DNA from: Lewinellaceae bacterium
Lineage (GTDB): Bacteria > Bacteroidota > Bacteroidia > Chitinophagales > Saprospiraceae
Reading direction: 5' to 3'
NCBI GenBank assembly: GCA_020636275.1
Contig: JACJYD010000001.1
Span: 248,001-312,000 of the forward strand
Length of the DNA: 64,000 nt
The notes beneath the pieces were generated by a model that saw only the letters and a list, made by a program, of their open reading frames with translations, ran no database searches and was not told the DNA's origin. The position numbers and the translations under genes are program-made. Of the stretch, positions 1 through 9,777 are shown in pieces (position 1 is the stretch's first letter; every line of letters starts with the position of its first letter).

Positions 1-1
1 T

Positions 2-931
2 ACTTTCGAACACGAGCCCAGCGGCGAGCGGCATACGATCCAGGCGCCTCTGATCTTCGGCACGGACGGCGCTTTTTCGGCCGTTCGGAACAGCCTGATG
101 AAGATCCCGCGATTCGATTATTCGCAGCAATACCTGACGCATGCCTACAAGGAACTGTCCATTCCTCCGGCTGCGGGCGGCGGGTTTTTAATGGATAAAA
201 ACGCCCTTCATATCTGGCCCCGCCACCAGTTCATGCTGATCGCCCTGCCAAATGCCGACGGCAGTTTCACCTGTACGTTGTTTTTGGCATTCGAAGGGGA
301 TCCCTCCTTTGCGCAATTGCAAACCGACCGGGATGTCGAGGCGTTTTTCGAGCGTTATTTCCCGGATGCCCTCTCGCTCATGCCCACCTTGCTGGACGAT
401 TTCAACGGCAATCCGACATCTTCCCTGGTGACGGTTCGCTGTCACCCGTGGCAGTACGACGGGCGCATTTTATTATTGGGCGATGCCGCCCACGCCATCG
501 TGCCGTTTTACGGGCAGGGAATGAACGCGGGGTTCGAGGACTGCACTATCCTGGACGATCTGGCTACCGAGTATGGGGAGGACTGGGATTCCGTTTTTAC
601 CGCCTTCAACCGGGCCCGGGTCAAAGATGGGAATGCCATTGCCGACCTGGCGCTGCGCAATTTTATCGAAATGCGCGATCTGGTGGCAGATCCCATGTTC
701 CTGCTACGCAAAAAAATTGCGGCGCACTTGCACGAGAAGCACGGAGAGGCCTTCCTACCCTCCTATTCCATGGTATCTTTTTCGGATACACCGTATAGCG
801 TTGCACTCCAGGCAGCCGACGATCAGGACCGTCTCCTGGACCAGATCCTGCAGATCGAAGGGATCAGCGAGCGGTGGGAACGGCCGGAAGTGGATGAATT
901 GTATGAAAAATGGAAGAATTCGCGCAGATAA
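2..931 (+). CDS. kmo: Kynurenine 3-monooxygenase, C-terminal part (5'-truncated by window)
   Basis: The reading frame is open from the first bases, so the N-terminus with the first FAD-binding Rossmann motif lies outside the window. About 309 codons are visible. The visible part has the flavoprotein hydroxylase motif GDAAHA (about residue 160) followed by PFYGQGMNAGFEDC, the FAD ribose-binding segment typical of kynurenine 3-monooxygenase. The family hydroxylates L-kynurenine to 3-hydroxykynurenine with NADPH and O2, on the tryptophan-to-quinolinate/NAD route. The upstream FGTDGAFSAVRNSLM segment also fits KMO. No other kynurenine pathway gene is visible, so the pathway assignment rests on this protein alone. 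Confidence 0.85.
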   Translation, partial: TFEHEPSGERHTIQAPLIFGTDGAFSAVRNSLMKIPRFDYSQQYLTHAYKELSIPPAAGGGFLMDKNALHIWPRHQFMLIALPNADGSFTCTLFLAFEGDPSFAQLQTDRDVEAFFERYFPDALSLMPTLLDDFNGNPTSSLVTVRCHPWQYDGRILLLGDAAHAIVPFYGQGMNAGFEDCTILDDLATEYGEDWDSVFTAFNRARVKDGNAIADLALRNFIEMRDLVADPMFLLRKKIAAHLHEKHGEAFLPSYSMVSFSDTPYSVALQAADDQDRLLDQILQIEGISERWERPEVDELYEKWKNSRR

Positions 932-943
932 AATCGCGTTTCG

Positions 944-1501
944 TCATCTCAAGTACATATAACTATTTTCAGGAATCTTACCTTGTACCCCGCGGTAATA
1001 GTCTTCGATAGCCCGTAGATCGGTTTCCCAATCGCCGGCGGGGAAATAAGGTTCGCGCCAGGAAACCAGTTTATGTTGCCAGTCGAATTTTACCATAACA
1101 ATCGGAACACCGGCGCCCAGGGCAATGTAATAAAAACCGGTGCGGAGGTGGTCCACTTTTTTTCGGGTGCCTTCAGGAGAAAGCACGACTACAAAACGAT
1201 CATTCTTTTGGTATTGGTCCACGATAGCGTCCACAAAGTTGGTGCGCTTGGACCGGTCGACCGGATAGCCGCCCAGCCAGCGGAATAAAGCGCCGAATGG
1301 CGGGCGGAACAAGGAGCTTTTTCCGATGAACTTGAGGTGCGGTGCATTCATGGCCTGGCGAACGAGCAGGCCGAGTGGAAAATCCCAGTTGGAGGTGTGC
1401 GGGATAACAATGATCACATATTTATCGAGCCGGTTTGGGTCCCATCCTTCCACTTTCCAACCAAATAGTCGCAAGAGGAATTTGCTTATTGCGGTTTTCA
1501 T
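944..1501 (-). CDS. 1-acyl-glycerol-3-phosphate acyltransferase (PlsC-like)
   Basis: A 185-residue protein with the acyltransferase HX4D box HTSNWD (H35, D40) and the substrate-binding box SPEGTR (residues 108-113). These define the PlsC/LPLAT family, which acylates lysophosphatidate or related lipids at the inner membrane. It is shorter than typical PlsC proteins (about 240) and has no obvious N-terminal membrane anchor, like the small acyltransferase-domain proteins common in Bacteroidota. It converges on the kmo gene with a 12-bp gap, with no room for a long terminator. The exact acyl acceptor cannot be read from the sequence. Confidence 0.85.
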   Translation of the reverse strand: MKTAISKFLLRLFGWKVEGWDPNRLDKYVIIVIPHTSNWDFPLGLLVRQAMNAPHLKFIGKSSLFRPPFGALFRWLGGYPVDRSKRTNFVDAIVDQYQKNDRFVVVLSPEGTRKKVDHLRTGFYYIALGAGVPIVMVKFDWQHKLVSWREPYFPAGDWETDLRAIEDYYRGVQGKIPENSYMYLR

Positions 1502-1600
1502 GGACGCGAATTTTGTGTTTTTTTCGTTTTTTTGCTGATAAGACGTTACTATCTGGCTCTACCCAGTCACAAGTATACAGAATTAGAAAATATTTTCTTG

Positions 1601-3967
1601 GTGCGGAAATTTACGTACACTATAATTTGGGTAATTGTAGCTGTATTGGCGGGGATAAATCTCCCTGCTCAATCGACTGGAAAAAATGAAACCCCTGCCT
1701 GGGGTATTGAAGTTTCTATGCCTGGCGGGTTCTACCCGGAAGGTATTGAGGTTGAACTTTCCTGTCCCGGCGCCCGGATCTACTACACCACCGATGGAAC
1801 GACCCCGGTGGCAGGACGGATGAGCGATCTCTACAAAGGTCCTATCGCCATTCAATCGACCACCGTGTTGCGCATGTTCGCCGTTCGCGGCACCGAGCGC
1901 ACGCCTATTATTTCGCATACCTATTTCATCAACGAGCCTTTTTCCACTTTTCCGACCGTTTCCATCTCCATTCCACCCGATGTGCTCTTCCATCCGACCA
2001 AAGGGCTTTTCGTAAAAGGGCCCGATGCCATCGACACCCTGCTGAAGATGCCCGGGGCCAATTTCTGGTCAAAAGGGGAGTTTCCCATCAATGCCGAGAT
2101 CTTTGAAACGAACGGGACCTGCGTGGTTCGCCAGGAGATGGGCTTCCGGCTGTTCGGAGGCCTGAGCCGTCTTTTTCCGCAAAAGTCGTTTGCTATCGTT
2201 GCGCGCGATCGCTACGGGGTTAACCGGATCGACTATCCCATTTTTGGAAAGAAGGGGTTGAAAAAATTCAAGTTCCTCGTTTTCCGGAACTCGGGGAGCG
2301 ATTTTGGAAAGACCCAATTTCGCGATGCCTTTATGACCAGCCTCGTAAAAGACTGGGATGTGGATATCCAGGATTTCCGGCCCTGTCATGTTTACATCAA
2401 CGGCAAGTACTGGGGCATTTACAATATTCGGGAAAAGATCAACAGGTATTTCATCGCTGCGCATCACGATGTTCCCAAGGACAGCCTCGATCTGCTCGAA
2501 CACCGGTTCTCGCGCAAACGGGGCAGCCGCCGCGAATACCTGGAATTGCTTCAGTTTCTGGAGCGGAACAGCCTCTGGGATGCAGACAACTTCGCCTATG
2601 TGTCGTCGCAGATGGAGGTGAATAATTTCATGGATTACGAGATCGCGGAGATCTATTTCGACAATCAGGATGCGGGAGGGAATATCCGTTACTGGAAAGC
2701 CACGGCTCCCGGGAGCAAGTGGCGTTGGATCCTGTACGACACCGACTGGGGTTTCGGTCTGCACGAATCGGAAGCATACGCCAATAACAGCCTGGCTTTT
2801 CACACGGCGCCAAACGGCCCGGCCTGGCCCAACCCGCCCTGGAGCACGTTTATTTTGCGAAAATTGCTGGAAAACCCGGAATTCAAGCGAAATTTTATCA
2901 ATCGCTTCGCCGACCAGCTCAATACCAGTTTGTCGGGGTTCAGGGTGGAAACGCAGATCGATTCATTCCAGCGCCTTTACGAACCGGAGATCGCCCGCCA
3001 CCTGGAGCGGTGGAATCTCAGCTCCGAGCGTTGGCTGCAGGAGATCGAAAAACTCCGCATCTTCGCCCGGAAGCGCCCGGAATTCGTGCGCATGCATATC
3101 ATGGAGCAGTTCGATGTGGGCGATATGCGCGACCTCCAGTTGCAGGTCAACGAAGGTGGAACCGTCAAACTCAACAGCAATGTGCTGCTGGCGCCGGGAC
3201 TCTTCGAAGGCGTATATTTTGAAAAGATCCCCATCACGCTGGAGGCTACCCCTGCCCTGGGATTTCGCTTTCTCTACTGGGAGGGACCGAACGGCCGGGT
3301 GACCACCCCCCGGTTGACGCTAAGCCTGCGGGATGATCCGACCAGGATCGAAGCCGTATTCGAGCGGTATGAACATCCCCTCGTCGACAAGATCATCATC
3401 AACGAGATCGCCAGTAACAATAAAGCCGCAGGCGATTGGATCGAATTGTACAACCAATCGGATGAAACGGTTCAACTCGCCGGATGGATGCTCACCGACT
3501 CCGACCACAATTTCATGTTTCCCAATATCCTGATCCCCTCCAAGGGATACCTGGTCGTGTGTGAGGATGTAGAAAAATTTTTGAATCAATACCCCACTGC
3601 CTACCGCTACGTAGGCAACCTGGGCTTTGGCTTGAACAAACGCCGGGAGCGCATCGGTCTGTTTTCGTCGGAAGGCGCTCTGGTAGACAGCATGGGGTAC
3701 GATCTGGCGCCTATGGATTCCCTTTTTACGCTCAACCTGTTGTTACCCACGCTGAACAACGGCGATCCGGAGAATTGGGAAATTCAAACGGGCATCGGAA
3801 CCCCGAACGAGGCTAACATCTACTACGTGCAGAGTACGCTGCTCGCGCGCCAAAAGATCTGGGTGGAAATGGGCGCGGCGGCTGGAGTCATCCTGCTTTG
3901 TATCTTCCTCCTGGTCTGGCGGAACTGGAGCCGGTATCCCCGTCCACCGAAGCCTTCCTACCGATAA
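1601..3967 (+). CDS. CotH-family surface protein with chitobiase C-terminal-like and lamin-tail domains
   Basis: Large exported protein (788 residues from the GTG at 1601, which gives a clean signal peptide ending near LPAQS; a TTG at 1532 would only add a poor leader). Order of parts: signal peptide; a CHB_HEX_C-like domain (YYTTDGTTPV); a CotH kinase-like domain (about residues 120-480, with LYDTDWGFGLHE); a small beta domain; a lamin-tail domain (INEIASNNKAAGDWIELYN); and a C-terminal membrane helix followed by basic residues. CotH domains are atypical protein kinases in spore coats and are frequent, with unknown substrates, in Bacteroidota surface proteins. It is probably anchored in the envelope by the C-terminal helix. 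No T9SS sorting domain is visible. Confidence 0.8.
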   Translation: MRKFTYTIIWVIVAVLAGINLPAQSTGKNETPAWGIEVSMPGGFYPEGIEVELSCPGARIYYTTDGTTPVAGRMSDLYKGPIAIQSTTVLRMFAVRGTERTPIISHTYFINEPFSTFPTVSISIPPDVLFHPTKGLFVKGPDAIDTLLKMPGANFWSKGEFPINAEIFETNGTCVVRQEMGFRLFGGLSRLFPQKSFAIVARDRYGVNRIDYPIFGKKGLKKFKFLVFRNSGSDFGKTQFRDAFMTSLVKDWDVDIQDFRPCHVYINGKYWGIYNIREKINRYFIAAHHDVPKDSLDLLEHRFSRKRGSRREYLELLQFLERNSLWDADNFAYVSSQMEVNNFMDYEIAEIYFDNQDAGGNIRYWKATAPGSKWRWILYDTDWGFGLHESEAYANNSLAFHTAPNGPAWPNPPWSTFILRKLLENPEFKRNFINRFADQLNTSLSGFRVETQIDSFQRLYEPEIARHLERWNLSSERWLQEIEKLRIFARKRPEFVRMHIMEQFDVGDMRDLQLQVNEGGTVKLNSNVLLAPGLFEGVYFEKIPITLEATPALGFRFLYWEGPNGRVTTPRLTLSLRDDPTRIEAVFERYEHPLVDKIIINEIASNNKAAGDWIELYNQSDETVQLAGWMLTDSDHNFMFPNILIPSKGYLVVCEDVEKFLNQYPTAYRYVGNLGFGLNKRRERIGLFSSEGALVDSMGYDLAPMDSLFTLNLLLPTLNNGDPENWEIQTGIGTPNEANIYYVQSTLLARQKIWVEMGAAAGVILLCIFLLVWRNWSRYPRPPKPSYR

Positions 3968-4121
3968 AGGATCGGCGATCTCCGTTTTCCCTTCCCTTCT
4001 GCAATGACCTTTCCGCGGTGCGTACAAACATTCGAAAGGCAGTGCGCGTTATCATATCCATCTCGGGTAAACAGCAGTGGCTCATCGAGCACGGTTGCCT
4101 ATTGAACGTGTTGAAAACGGA

Positions 4122-5078
4122 ATGATCATTATGGCGCGAATGAATTTACCAAAATCCTTACGCAAAAGCAAGTTTTTTAAGGAGCCCGAAGACCTGGGTT
4201 TCGGTACCAAGCTGACGGAAACCGACGAGCGGCTCATCAATCCCGACGGTACGTTCAATATCGACCGGGTTGGGGTTCGAAGCTGGACGCCCTACCAGTC
4301 GCTGGTAGAGATGGGCTGGCTTAAATTCTTTGTCGTCCTGCTGGCCTTTTACACTGCCGTCAACCTTCTTTTTGCGATCCTCTATGTGCTAATCGGCATC
4401 GAACATTTGTCGGGCGCCAATAATTCTGCGTTGGGTTGGCCGTTGGCCGAGGCCTTTTTCTTCAGCGTGCAGACCCTGACCACGGTGGGTTACGGGGCCG
4501 TTCATCCCACCGGGCTGGTATCCAATGTGATCGCTTCGATCAATGCGTTGGTCGGGTTGATGAGTTTCGCCCTGATGACGGGGCTGTTCTTTGCCCGGTT
4601 TTCCAAGCCCAAGGCACAGATCCTGTTCAGCAACCGGGCGCTGATCGCTCCGTACCAGGACGGCTGGAGTTTCCAGTTCCGCATTGCCAACAAGCGCAAC
4701 AACCAGGTGATCAACCTCCAAGCCCGGATGATCATGAGCTGGATCGAAGAGAAGAACGGGGAGCGGGTTCGCCGCTACAGTCAAATGCCGTTGGAGCGGG
4801 ACCAGGTTTCCTTTTTTCCTTTGAACTGGACGATCGTCCATGCGATCCGGGAGGACAGTCCGCTTTACAATCGGGATGAAAGGGAGATGGAGCGGATCAA
4901 CGCCGAATTTCTGGTACTGATCGAGGGGTATGATGAGACGTTTGCACAGACGGTTCATTCCAACCGGTCGTACACCTGGCGGGAGTTGGCCTGGCATCGG
5001 CGGTTCAAGACGATGTATCATCCGGCCAAAGGGGGGCGGATCCGGCTGGATTTAAGTGAGATCGATGAGATTGAATAA
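4122..5078 (+). CDS. Inward-rectifier-type potassium channel (KirBac-like)
   Basis: A protein of about 318 residues with two membrane helices flanking a pore loop whose selectivity filter TTVGYG lies at residues 120-125. It is followed by a cytoplasmic beta-rich domain (about residues 165-300) typical of Kir channels; N- and C-terminal cytosolic parts form the gating assembly in this family. Role: K+ conduction across the inner membrane. The start is uncertain: ATGs at 4122, 4131 and 4140 are all in frame, and none has a clear ribosome-binding site. A hairpin terminator follows the stop directly and separates it from convergent bamA. Confidence 0.87.
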   Translation: MIIMARMNLPKSLRKSKFFKEPEDLGFGTKLTETDERLINPDGTFNIDRVGVRSWTPYQSLVEMGWLKFFVVLLAFYTAVNLLFAILYVLIGIEHLSGANNSALGWPLAEAFFFSVQTLTTVGYGAVHPTGLVSNVIASINALVGLMSFALMTGLFFARFSKPKAQILFSNRALIAPYQDGWSFQFRIANKRNNQVINLQARMIMSWIEEKNGERVRRYSQMPLERDQVSFFPLNWTIVHAIREDSPLYNRDEREMERINAEFLVLIEGYDETFAQTVHSNRSYTWRELAWHRRFKTMYHPAKGGRIRLDLSEIDEIE

Positions 5079-5113
5079 AAAAGAGGGGGCGATGAAGCCC
5101 CCTCTTTTTTTTA
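5077..5113. terminator. Bidirectional intrinsic terminator between kir and bamA
   Basis: Stem AGAGGGGGC / GCCCCCTCT with a short loop, flanked by an A-run on the left and a T-run on the right. It can therefore end transcription from both convergent genes. Confidence 0.85.
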
Positions 5114-7636
5114 TTACTCCGGTTCGAAACCGAGGATGATGTTAAAGTCGCCGAAGGTCTGGAAGATATTTCCAGTACCGGGATTGTCCTTGTCGAAACC
5201 GAGGCCGTAGTCGAAGCCCAGGATACCGAACATGGGCAGGAAGACCCGCAAGCCCACCCCTGCTGAGCGTTTCAGGTCGAATGGGTTGAAATCGCGGAAA
5301 GTGCGGAAGGCGTTTCCGCCCTGGGCAAAAGCGAGCAGGTAGATGGTCGAGTTGGGGTTGAGGGAAACCGGGTAGCGGAGTTCGACGGTAAACTTGTCAA
5401 AGATCGGGGTAGCCACCGTTTGCCCATTGATCAGGTTGCCCGGGAGGTCGGCGATCTCGTAGCCCCGCATGGAGATGATGTCGGTGCCGTTAAACTGGCC
5501 GAACTGCTGGTTGTTGAGGCCGTCGCCCCCGAGTTGGAAGCGTTCGAAAGGCGAGATACCGATCTCTTTATTGTAGGCGCCGATCATACCGATCTTGGCT
5601 TCGGTTTTGAGGGTCAGGTTGCCGACGAGCTTGGTATACCACTCGGCAGTGAAGCGCCATTTGTGGTATTCCAACCATTTGAAGCGCTCTTCTACGGGCA
5701 GGTCGGGGTAAGACTTGTTGCTGAACAGCGAATACGGAAGCGTAGCCTGCAGCGACAAGGAGAAACGCGAGCCCTCCTGCGGGAAGAGCGGGTTGTTGAT
5801 GGTGCTCCGGGTGATATTCTGGGTAATACTAAAGTTGTTAAAGCTGCCATCGGTCACGATCTCGCCTTCGCCCGTGCGGAAAAGGCCGTCGAGCCAGTTG
5901 CTGAGGGCGAGATTCTGGAGGTTGATGGAAGTAGACGACACGAAGTTATCGTCGGGGAACTTCAGGCGCGACCCCAGGCTCAAGGTGACACCACCGATGC
6001 CGAACCGGCCGCCGGAGATGTTGTAATTGGTGTAGAAACCGGCTGCGGTGAAGGAGTTGGGCTTTTTCCCGCCGAGCCAGGGTTCGGTAAACGACAGGTT
6101 ATAGGATTGGAAAAAGCGGCCGTTGGTCTGTGCGCGGATCGACAGGCGTTGCCCGTCGCCCTGGGGCAGCGGGCTCCAGGTTTCTTTCTTCAGGATATTC
6201 CGGGCGGAAAAGTTGTTAAAGGATACACCGAGGGTGCCGATCACCCCGCGGCCCACGCCACCCCAACCAGCGGAGAGCTCGAGTTGGTCGGACGGGCGTT
6301 CTTCCACTTTGTATTCGATATCGACCGTGCCCCGTTGGGGATTGACGGGGGTATTGATGCCCAGGTTTTCCGGATTGAAGTAGCCCAGATTGATGATCTG
6401 CCGCTGGGAACGGATGATATCGGAGCGGCTGAACTTATCGCCCGGCAGGGTCCTCAATTCACGGCGGATGACGTGCTCGTGCGTGCGGTCGTTGCCGGTG
6501 ATGATCACTTTATCGATGGTGGCCTGAGGCCCTTCAAAGATCCGCATCTCCAGATCGAGCGAGTCGCCGCTGATGGCCACTTCGATGGGTTCGATATTGA
6601 AGAAGAGGTAGCCGTTGTCCATGTAAAGGCTGGACACATCGCGGCCTTCTTCACTAAACTGCAATCGTTTTTCCAGTAATTCCTGGTTGTATACGTCGCC
6701 TTTATTGATGCCGAGCACTTCCGTGAGCTGCTCGTCGCTGTAGATGGAGTTGCCTTTCCAGGTGATATTGCGGAAATAATAGCGAGGGCCTTCCGAAATA
6801 TCGATCCGGATCATGAGATCACCGTCCTCTTCCCGCCAGATGGAATCGCCGGTGATGATGGCGTCGCGGTAACCGATGGTATTGTAATAGGCGATGAGTT
6901 TTTTCTTGTCATCGAGATAATCGGACCGGATGTACTTGGAGGAAGAGAAGATAGCCCGTTTGGACTTGGTCTCCTTCATCAGGCGGTGGAGTTTTCCTTT
7001 TTTGACGTTGTCGTTGCCGTCGAAGGCGATGTCCTGGATGCGCACGCGTTGGCCGCGGTCGGCGTCAAAGATCAGCCGCACGGCGTTGATGCGGGCCGAG
7101 TCCGGTTCTTCGATGACTTTGACCTTGGCGTCGAGATAACCTTTATCGATAAAATATTTTTCGATCGTCTTTTGGGCGGTCACCTTTGTGTTTTCAGTGA
7201 CAATCCCGCCTTTGACGAGCATGGGGTTGAGCAATTCGTTGAGGTCGTCGTGGAGCGGTTTTTTAATATTCTTGAAAGCGTGGTTGGTCAGTCGCGGTCG
7301 TTCCTGCACTTTAATTTCGAGGAAGATGATGTCGCCAGCCGTTTTTTCCTGGAGGATCTCGATATTGGTAAAGAGCTTGAGATTCCAGAGCGCCTTCATG
7401 GCGCGTGGGATATCGCCGCCGGGCACCCGGATCCGGTCGCCCACGCGAAAGCCGGCGATGGATTTCAAGGCATTTTCATCGCTGAAAACGGCGCCCGTGA
7501 TCTTGATACCTCCGATCTCATAGTCTTTTGGTTGACTGTAGTCGAATACGGGGAAGATGGTGTCGGCGACCTGGGCGGCCAACCAAAGCGGCGTTGCAGT
7601 GAGGAAGAAAAGGAACAGGATATTTCGAAGCATCAT
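5114..7636 (-). CDS. bamA: Outer membrane protein assembly factor BamA
   Basis: 840 residues from the ATG at 7636, which opens a signal peptide (LFLFFLTATPLWLAAQ); an ATG-less extension to 7660 is possible but adds only a short leader. The N-terminal 400 residues contain POTRA repeats (for example IKITGAVFSDENALKSIAG and VIITGNDRTHEHVIRREL), followed by an Omp85 beta-barrel ending in the aromatic-rich C-terminal strand. BamA folds and inserts outer-membrane barrel proteins. uppS lies 81 bp upstream on the same strand. A uppS-bamA gene order is common in Bacteroidota. Confidence 0.95.
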   Translation of the reverse strand: MMLRNILFLFFLTATPLWLAAQVADTIFPVFDYSQPKDYEIGGIKITGAVFSDENALKSIAGFRVGDRIRVPGGDIPRAMKALWNLKLFTNIEILQEKTAGDIIFLEIKVQERPRLTNHAFKNIKKPLHDDLNELLNPMLVKGGIVTENTKVTAQKTIEKYFIDKGYLDAKVKVIEEPDSARINAVRLIFDADRGQRVRIQDIAFDGNDNVKKGKLHRLMKETKSKRAIFSSSKYIRSDYLDDKKKLIAYYNTIGYRDAIITGDSIWREEDGDLMIRIDISEGPRYYFRNITWKGNSIYSDEQLTEVLGINKGDVYNQELLEKRLQFSEEGRDVSSLYMDNGYLFFNIEPIEVAISGDSLDLEMRIFEGPQATIDKVIITGNDRTHEHVIRRELRTLPGDKFSRSDIIRSQRQIINLGYFNPENLGINTPVNPQRGTVDIEYKVEERPSDQLELSAGWGGVGRGVIGTLGVSFNNFSARNILKKETWSPLPQGDGQRLSIRAQTNGRFFQSYNLSFTEPWLGGKKPNSFTAAGFYTNYNISGGRFGIGGVTLSLGSRLKFPDDNFVSSTSINLQNLALSNWLDGLFRTGEGEIVTDGSFNNFSITQNITRSTINNPLFPQEGSRFSLSLQATLPYSLFSNKSYPDLPVEERFKWLEYHKWRFTAEWYTKLVGNLTLKTEAKIGMIGAYNKEIGISPFERFQLGGDGLNNQQFGQFNGTDIISMRGYEIADLPGNLINGQTVATPIFDKFTVELRYPVSLNPNSTIYLLAFAQGGNAFRTFRDFNPFDLKRSAGVGLRVFLPMFGILGFDYGLGFDKDNPGTGNIFQTFGDFNIILGFEPE

Positions 7637-7717
7637 AAAGGAAACGTCAGGTGATCTCAAAGGATATTATTTCTAAGAAGAAAAGAGAGTGCGAAGATAG
7701 GCAAGGGTTGTATAGGA

Positions 7718-8458
7718 TCACACCAATTGTTCGCTGATTTTTCCAAAACGCCTTTCCCGGTGCTGGAAATCGATGATTGCCTGGTAGAGGTGTTCTTTTT
7801 GAAAATCGGGCCAAAGTGTGGGGGTGAAGTAAAGTTCGGAATAGGCGATCTGCCAAAGCAGGAAGTTGCTGATGCGGGTTTCTCCGCTGGTCCGGATCAG
7901 GAGCTCAGGATCGGGAATACCCTTGGTGCTCAAGGTGTTGGAGAAGATCTGGTCGTCGATGGCATCGGGTTGGATCAGTCCGGCTTTGGCTTGTCGGGCC
8001 AATTGGCGGGTGGCTTCCAGGATCTCCCATTTTGCGCTGTAATTAAGGGCCAGGATGAGTGTCAGGCGCTGGTTGTTCTTGGTGCTTTCGATACCTCCCT
8101 GAAGCGCTTTCAGGCTTTTGGAAGGGAGCTTGGCAACATCGCCGATGGCATGGAGCTTGATGTTGTTTTTATTGAGCGTATCGATCTCGTTCTGGATCGT
8201 TTCGACCAGAAGGGTCATCAGCGCGTTGACCTCCAATTTTGGGCGTTTCCAGTTTTCGGTGGAAAAGGCGTAGAGTGTGAGGTATTCGATACCGAGTTCG
8301 GCGGCGGCCTCAGCGGTTTCACGAACGGCTTTTACGCCATTGCGATGCCCGAAAACGCGAGGTTTTCCGTGTTGTTTGGCCCAGCGGCCATTCCCGTCCA
8401 TGATGATGGCAATATGTCGGGGCAGTTTATCAAGGATGATCTGGGACTTCAAATCCAT
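7718..8458 (-). CDS. uppS: Isoprenyl transferase (undecaprenyl diphosphate synthase)
   Basis: 246 residues, the normal length for the cis-prenyltransferase family when translated from the ATG at 8458; the frame is open further upstream but the family starts here. Signature motifs: HIAIIMDGNGRWA near residue 15 (catalytic Asp and phosphate binding) and the C-terminal ELLIRTSGETRISNFLLWQ. It condenses isopentenyl diphosphate onto farnesyl diphosphate to make the lipid carrier for peptidoglycan and surface polysaccharide. It precedes bamA and is divergent from the WecA-like gene, which uses the same lipid carrier. Confidence 0.95.
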   Translation of the reverse strand: MDLKSQIILDKLPRHIAIIMDGNGRWAKQHGKPRVFGHRNGVKAVRETAEAAAELGIEYLTLYAFSTENWKRPKLEVNALMTLLVETIQNEIDTLNKNNIKLHAIGDVAKLPSKSLKALQGGIESTKNNQRLTLILALNYSAKWEILEATRQLARQAKAGLIQPDAIDDQIFSNTLSTKGIPDPELLIRTSGETRISNFLLWQIAYSELYFTPTLWPDFQKEHLYQAIIDFQHRERRFGKISEQLV

Positions 8459-8631
8459 TCGTATCCAGGCGGTTGTTTGACTTTGACAAAGCCGGCGCCA
8501 AAGGAGCCTGTCTTGCCGGTAAAATTCGTTGCTTTCCCCTAAAAAAGCATACAAAGTTAAGAAAAGAAAAGGAATCCTTGCCTCTTAGGGAATAAGGGGG
8601 CAAATTTGCTTCTGAGAAATACCAACACACT

Positions 8632-9696
8632 ATGTATGATGTGGTCCTTAGCTTCCTGACAGCCTTCACGCTGACCTATTTCGCGATCCCATCCATCATC
8701 CATGTGGCGCATTCAAAAAACCTGATGGCCGAACCCGGTAGCCGCGATTCCCACCAGGTGCGTACGCCTTCTCTGGGTGGGATCGGAATTTTTGCCGGGG
8801 TGGTCTTTTCCATCGTCCTGTGGACGCCTTACAATTCATTCGGCACCCTTCAGTATATTCTCTGTTCGTTTGTCATCATTTTTCTGATCGGGGCAAAAGA
8901 CGATATCATTCCCATGTCGCCTTTTAAAAAGCTGATCGGGCAGGTGCTGGCGGCTTCGATCCTGGTGTTCAAGTCCGGTATCCGGATTACCAGCTTTTAC
9001 GGCATTTTCGGCATCTACGAACTACCTGACGTGGTGAGTTACTCCCTGTCCATATTCACCATCCTGGTGATCATCAACGCCTTCAACCTGATCGACGGGA
9101 TCAACGGGCTTTCGGGAAGTATCGCCACCCTGATCTCGATCATACTCGGCATTTGGTTTATCGGAACCCACAACACGGTACTGGCGATCATCGCCTTTTC
9201 ATTGGCGGGGGCACTCATCGCCTTTCTGAAATACAACTACACGCCTGCCCAGATCTTTATGGGCGATACAGGGGCCTTACTCGTCGGCCTGGTTTGTTCG
9301 ATCCTGACCATTCAGTTCATCGAGCTCAACAAGGTGCTGCTCGATCAGGATCCTTTCAAACTGAATGCCGTGCCGGCCATTGCCATAGGCATTCTGATCC
9401 TTCCCTTATTCGATACCCTCCGGGTGTTTGTCACCCGGGCGATCAAGGGACGTTCTCCCCTTTCGCCCGACCGCACCCATATTCACCATTTACTGATCGA
9501 TTCCGGCCTTTCCCATATGCAGGCCACGTTTTTGCTGGTCGCTGTCAATATCATTTTCATCATCCTGGTCTTTTACTTCCAGGACCTGGGCACACTTCCG
9601 CTTTTAACCCTCACGATCGGGCTGGCGTCCCTGATGACCGGTTGGCTGTACTACCGTTCCGAGCGGAAAAAACTGGGCAATCCTCCTCCGGTATGA
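8632..9696 (+). CDS. WecA/TagO-like undecaprenyl-phosphate sugar-1-phosphate transferase
   Basis: A 354-residue integral membrane protein with about ten helices. Family motifs: the cytoplasmic Asp pair in AKDDIIPMSP, NAFNLIDGINGLSG, the MGDTGALLVG loop, and the HIHHLL histidine motif near residue 285. That last motif distinguishes WecA/TagO/WbpL-type enzymes from MraY. It transfers a UDP-linked aminosugar-1-phosphate to undecaprenyl phosphate, the first step in surface polysaccharide synthesis. Sugar specificity cannot be decided. It shares its upstream region with divergent uppS. Confidence 0.88.
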   Translation: MYDVVLSFLTAFTLTYFAIPSIIHVAHSKNLMAEPGSRDSHQVRTPSLGGIGIFAGVVFSIVLWTPYNSFGTLQYILCSFVIIFLIGAKDDIIPMSPFKKLIGQVLAASILVFKSGIRITSFYGIFGIYELPDVVSYSLSIFTILVIINAFNLIDGINGLSGSIATLISIILGIWFIGTHNTVLAIIAFSLAGALIAFLKYNYTPAQIFMGDTGALLVGLVCSILTIQFIELNKVLLDQDPFKLNAVPAIAIGILILPLFDTLRVFVTRAIKGRSPLSPDRTHIHHLLIDSGLSHMQATFLLVAVNIIFIILVFYFQDLGTLPLLTLTIGLASLMTGWLYYRSERKKLGNPPPV

Positions 9697-9777
9697 ACTT
9701 CCGCCTGGTGGCTATGGGCATTGGCCGTGGCGATCCTAGCCGCTTTGCTTTTGACCACATGCTGACCCCGACTGAGC

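Noticed and set aside
5420..6679. 419-codon open frame on the + strand
   Set aside because: It is the antisense shadow of bamA, which has clear POTRA and barrel motifs on the - strand.
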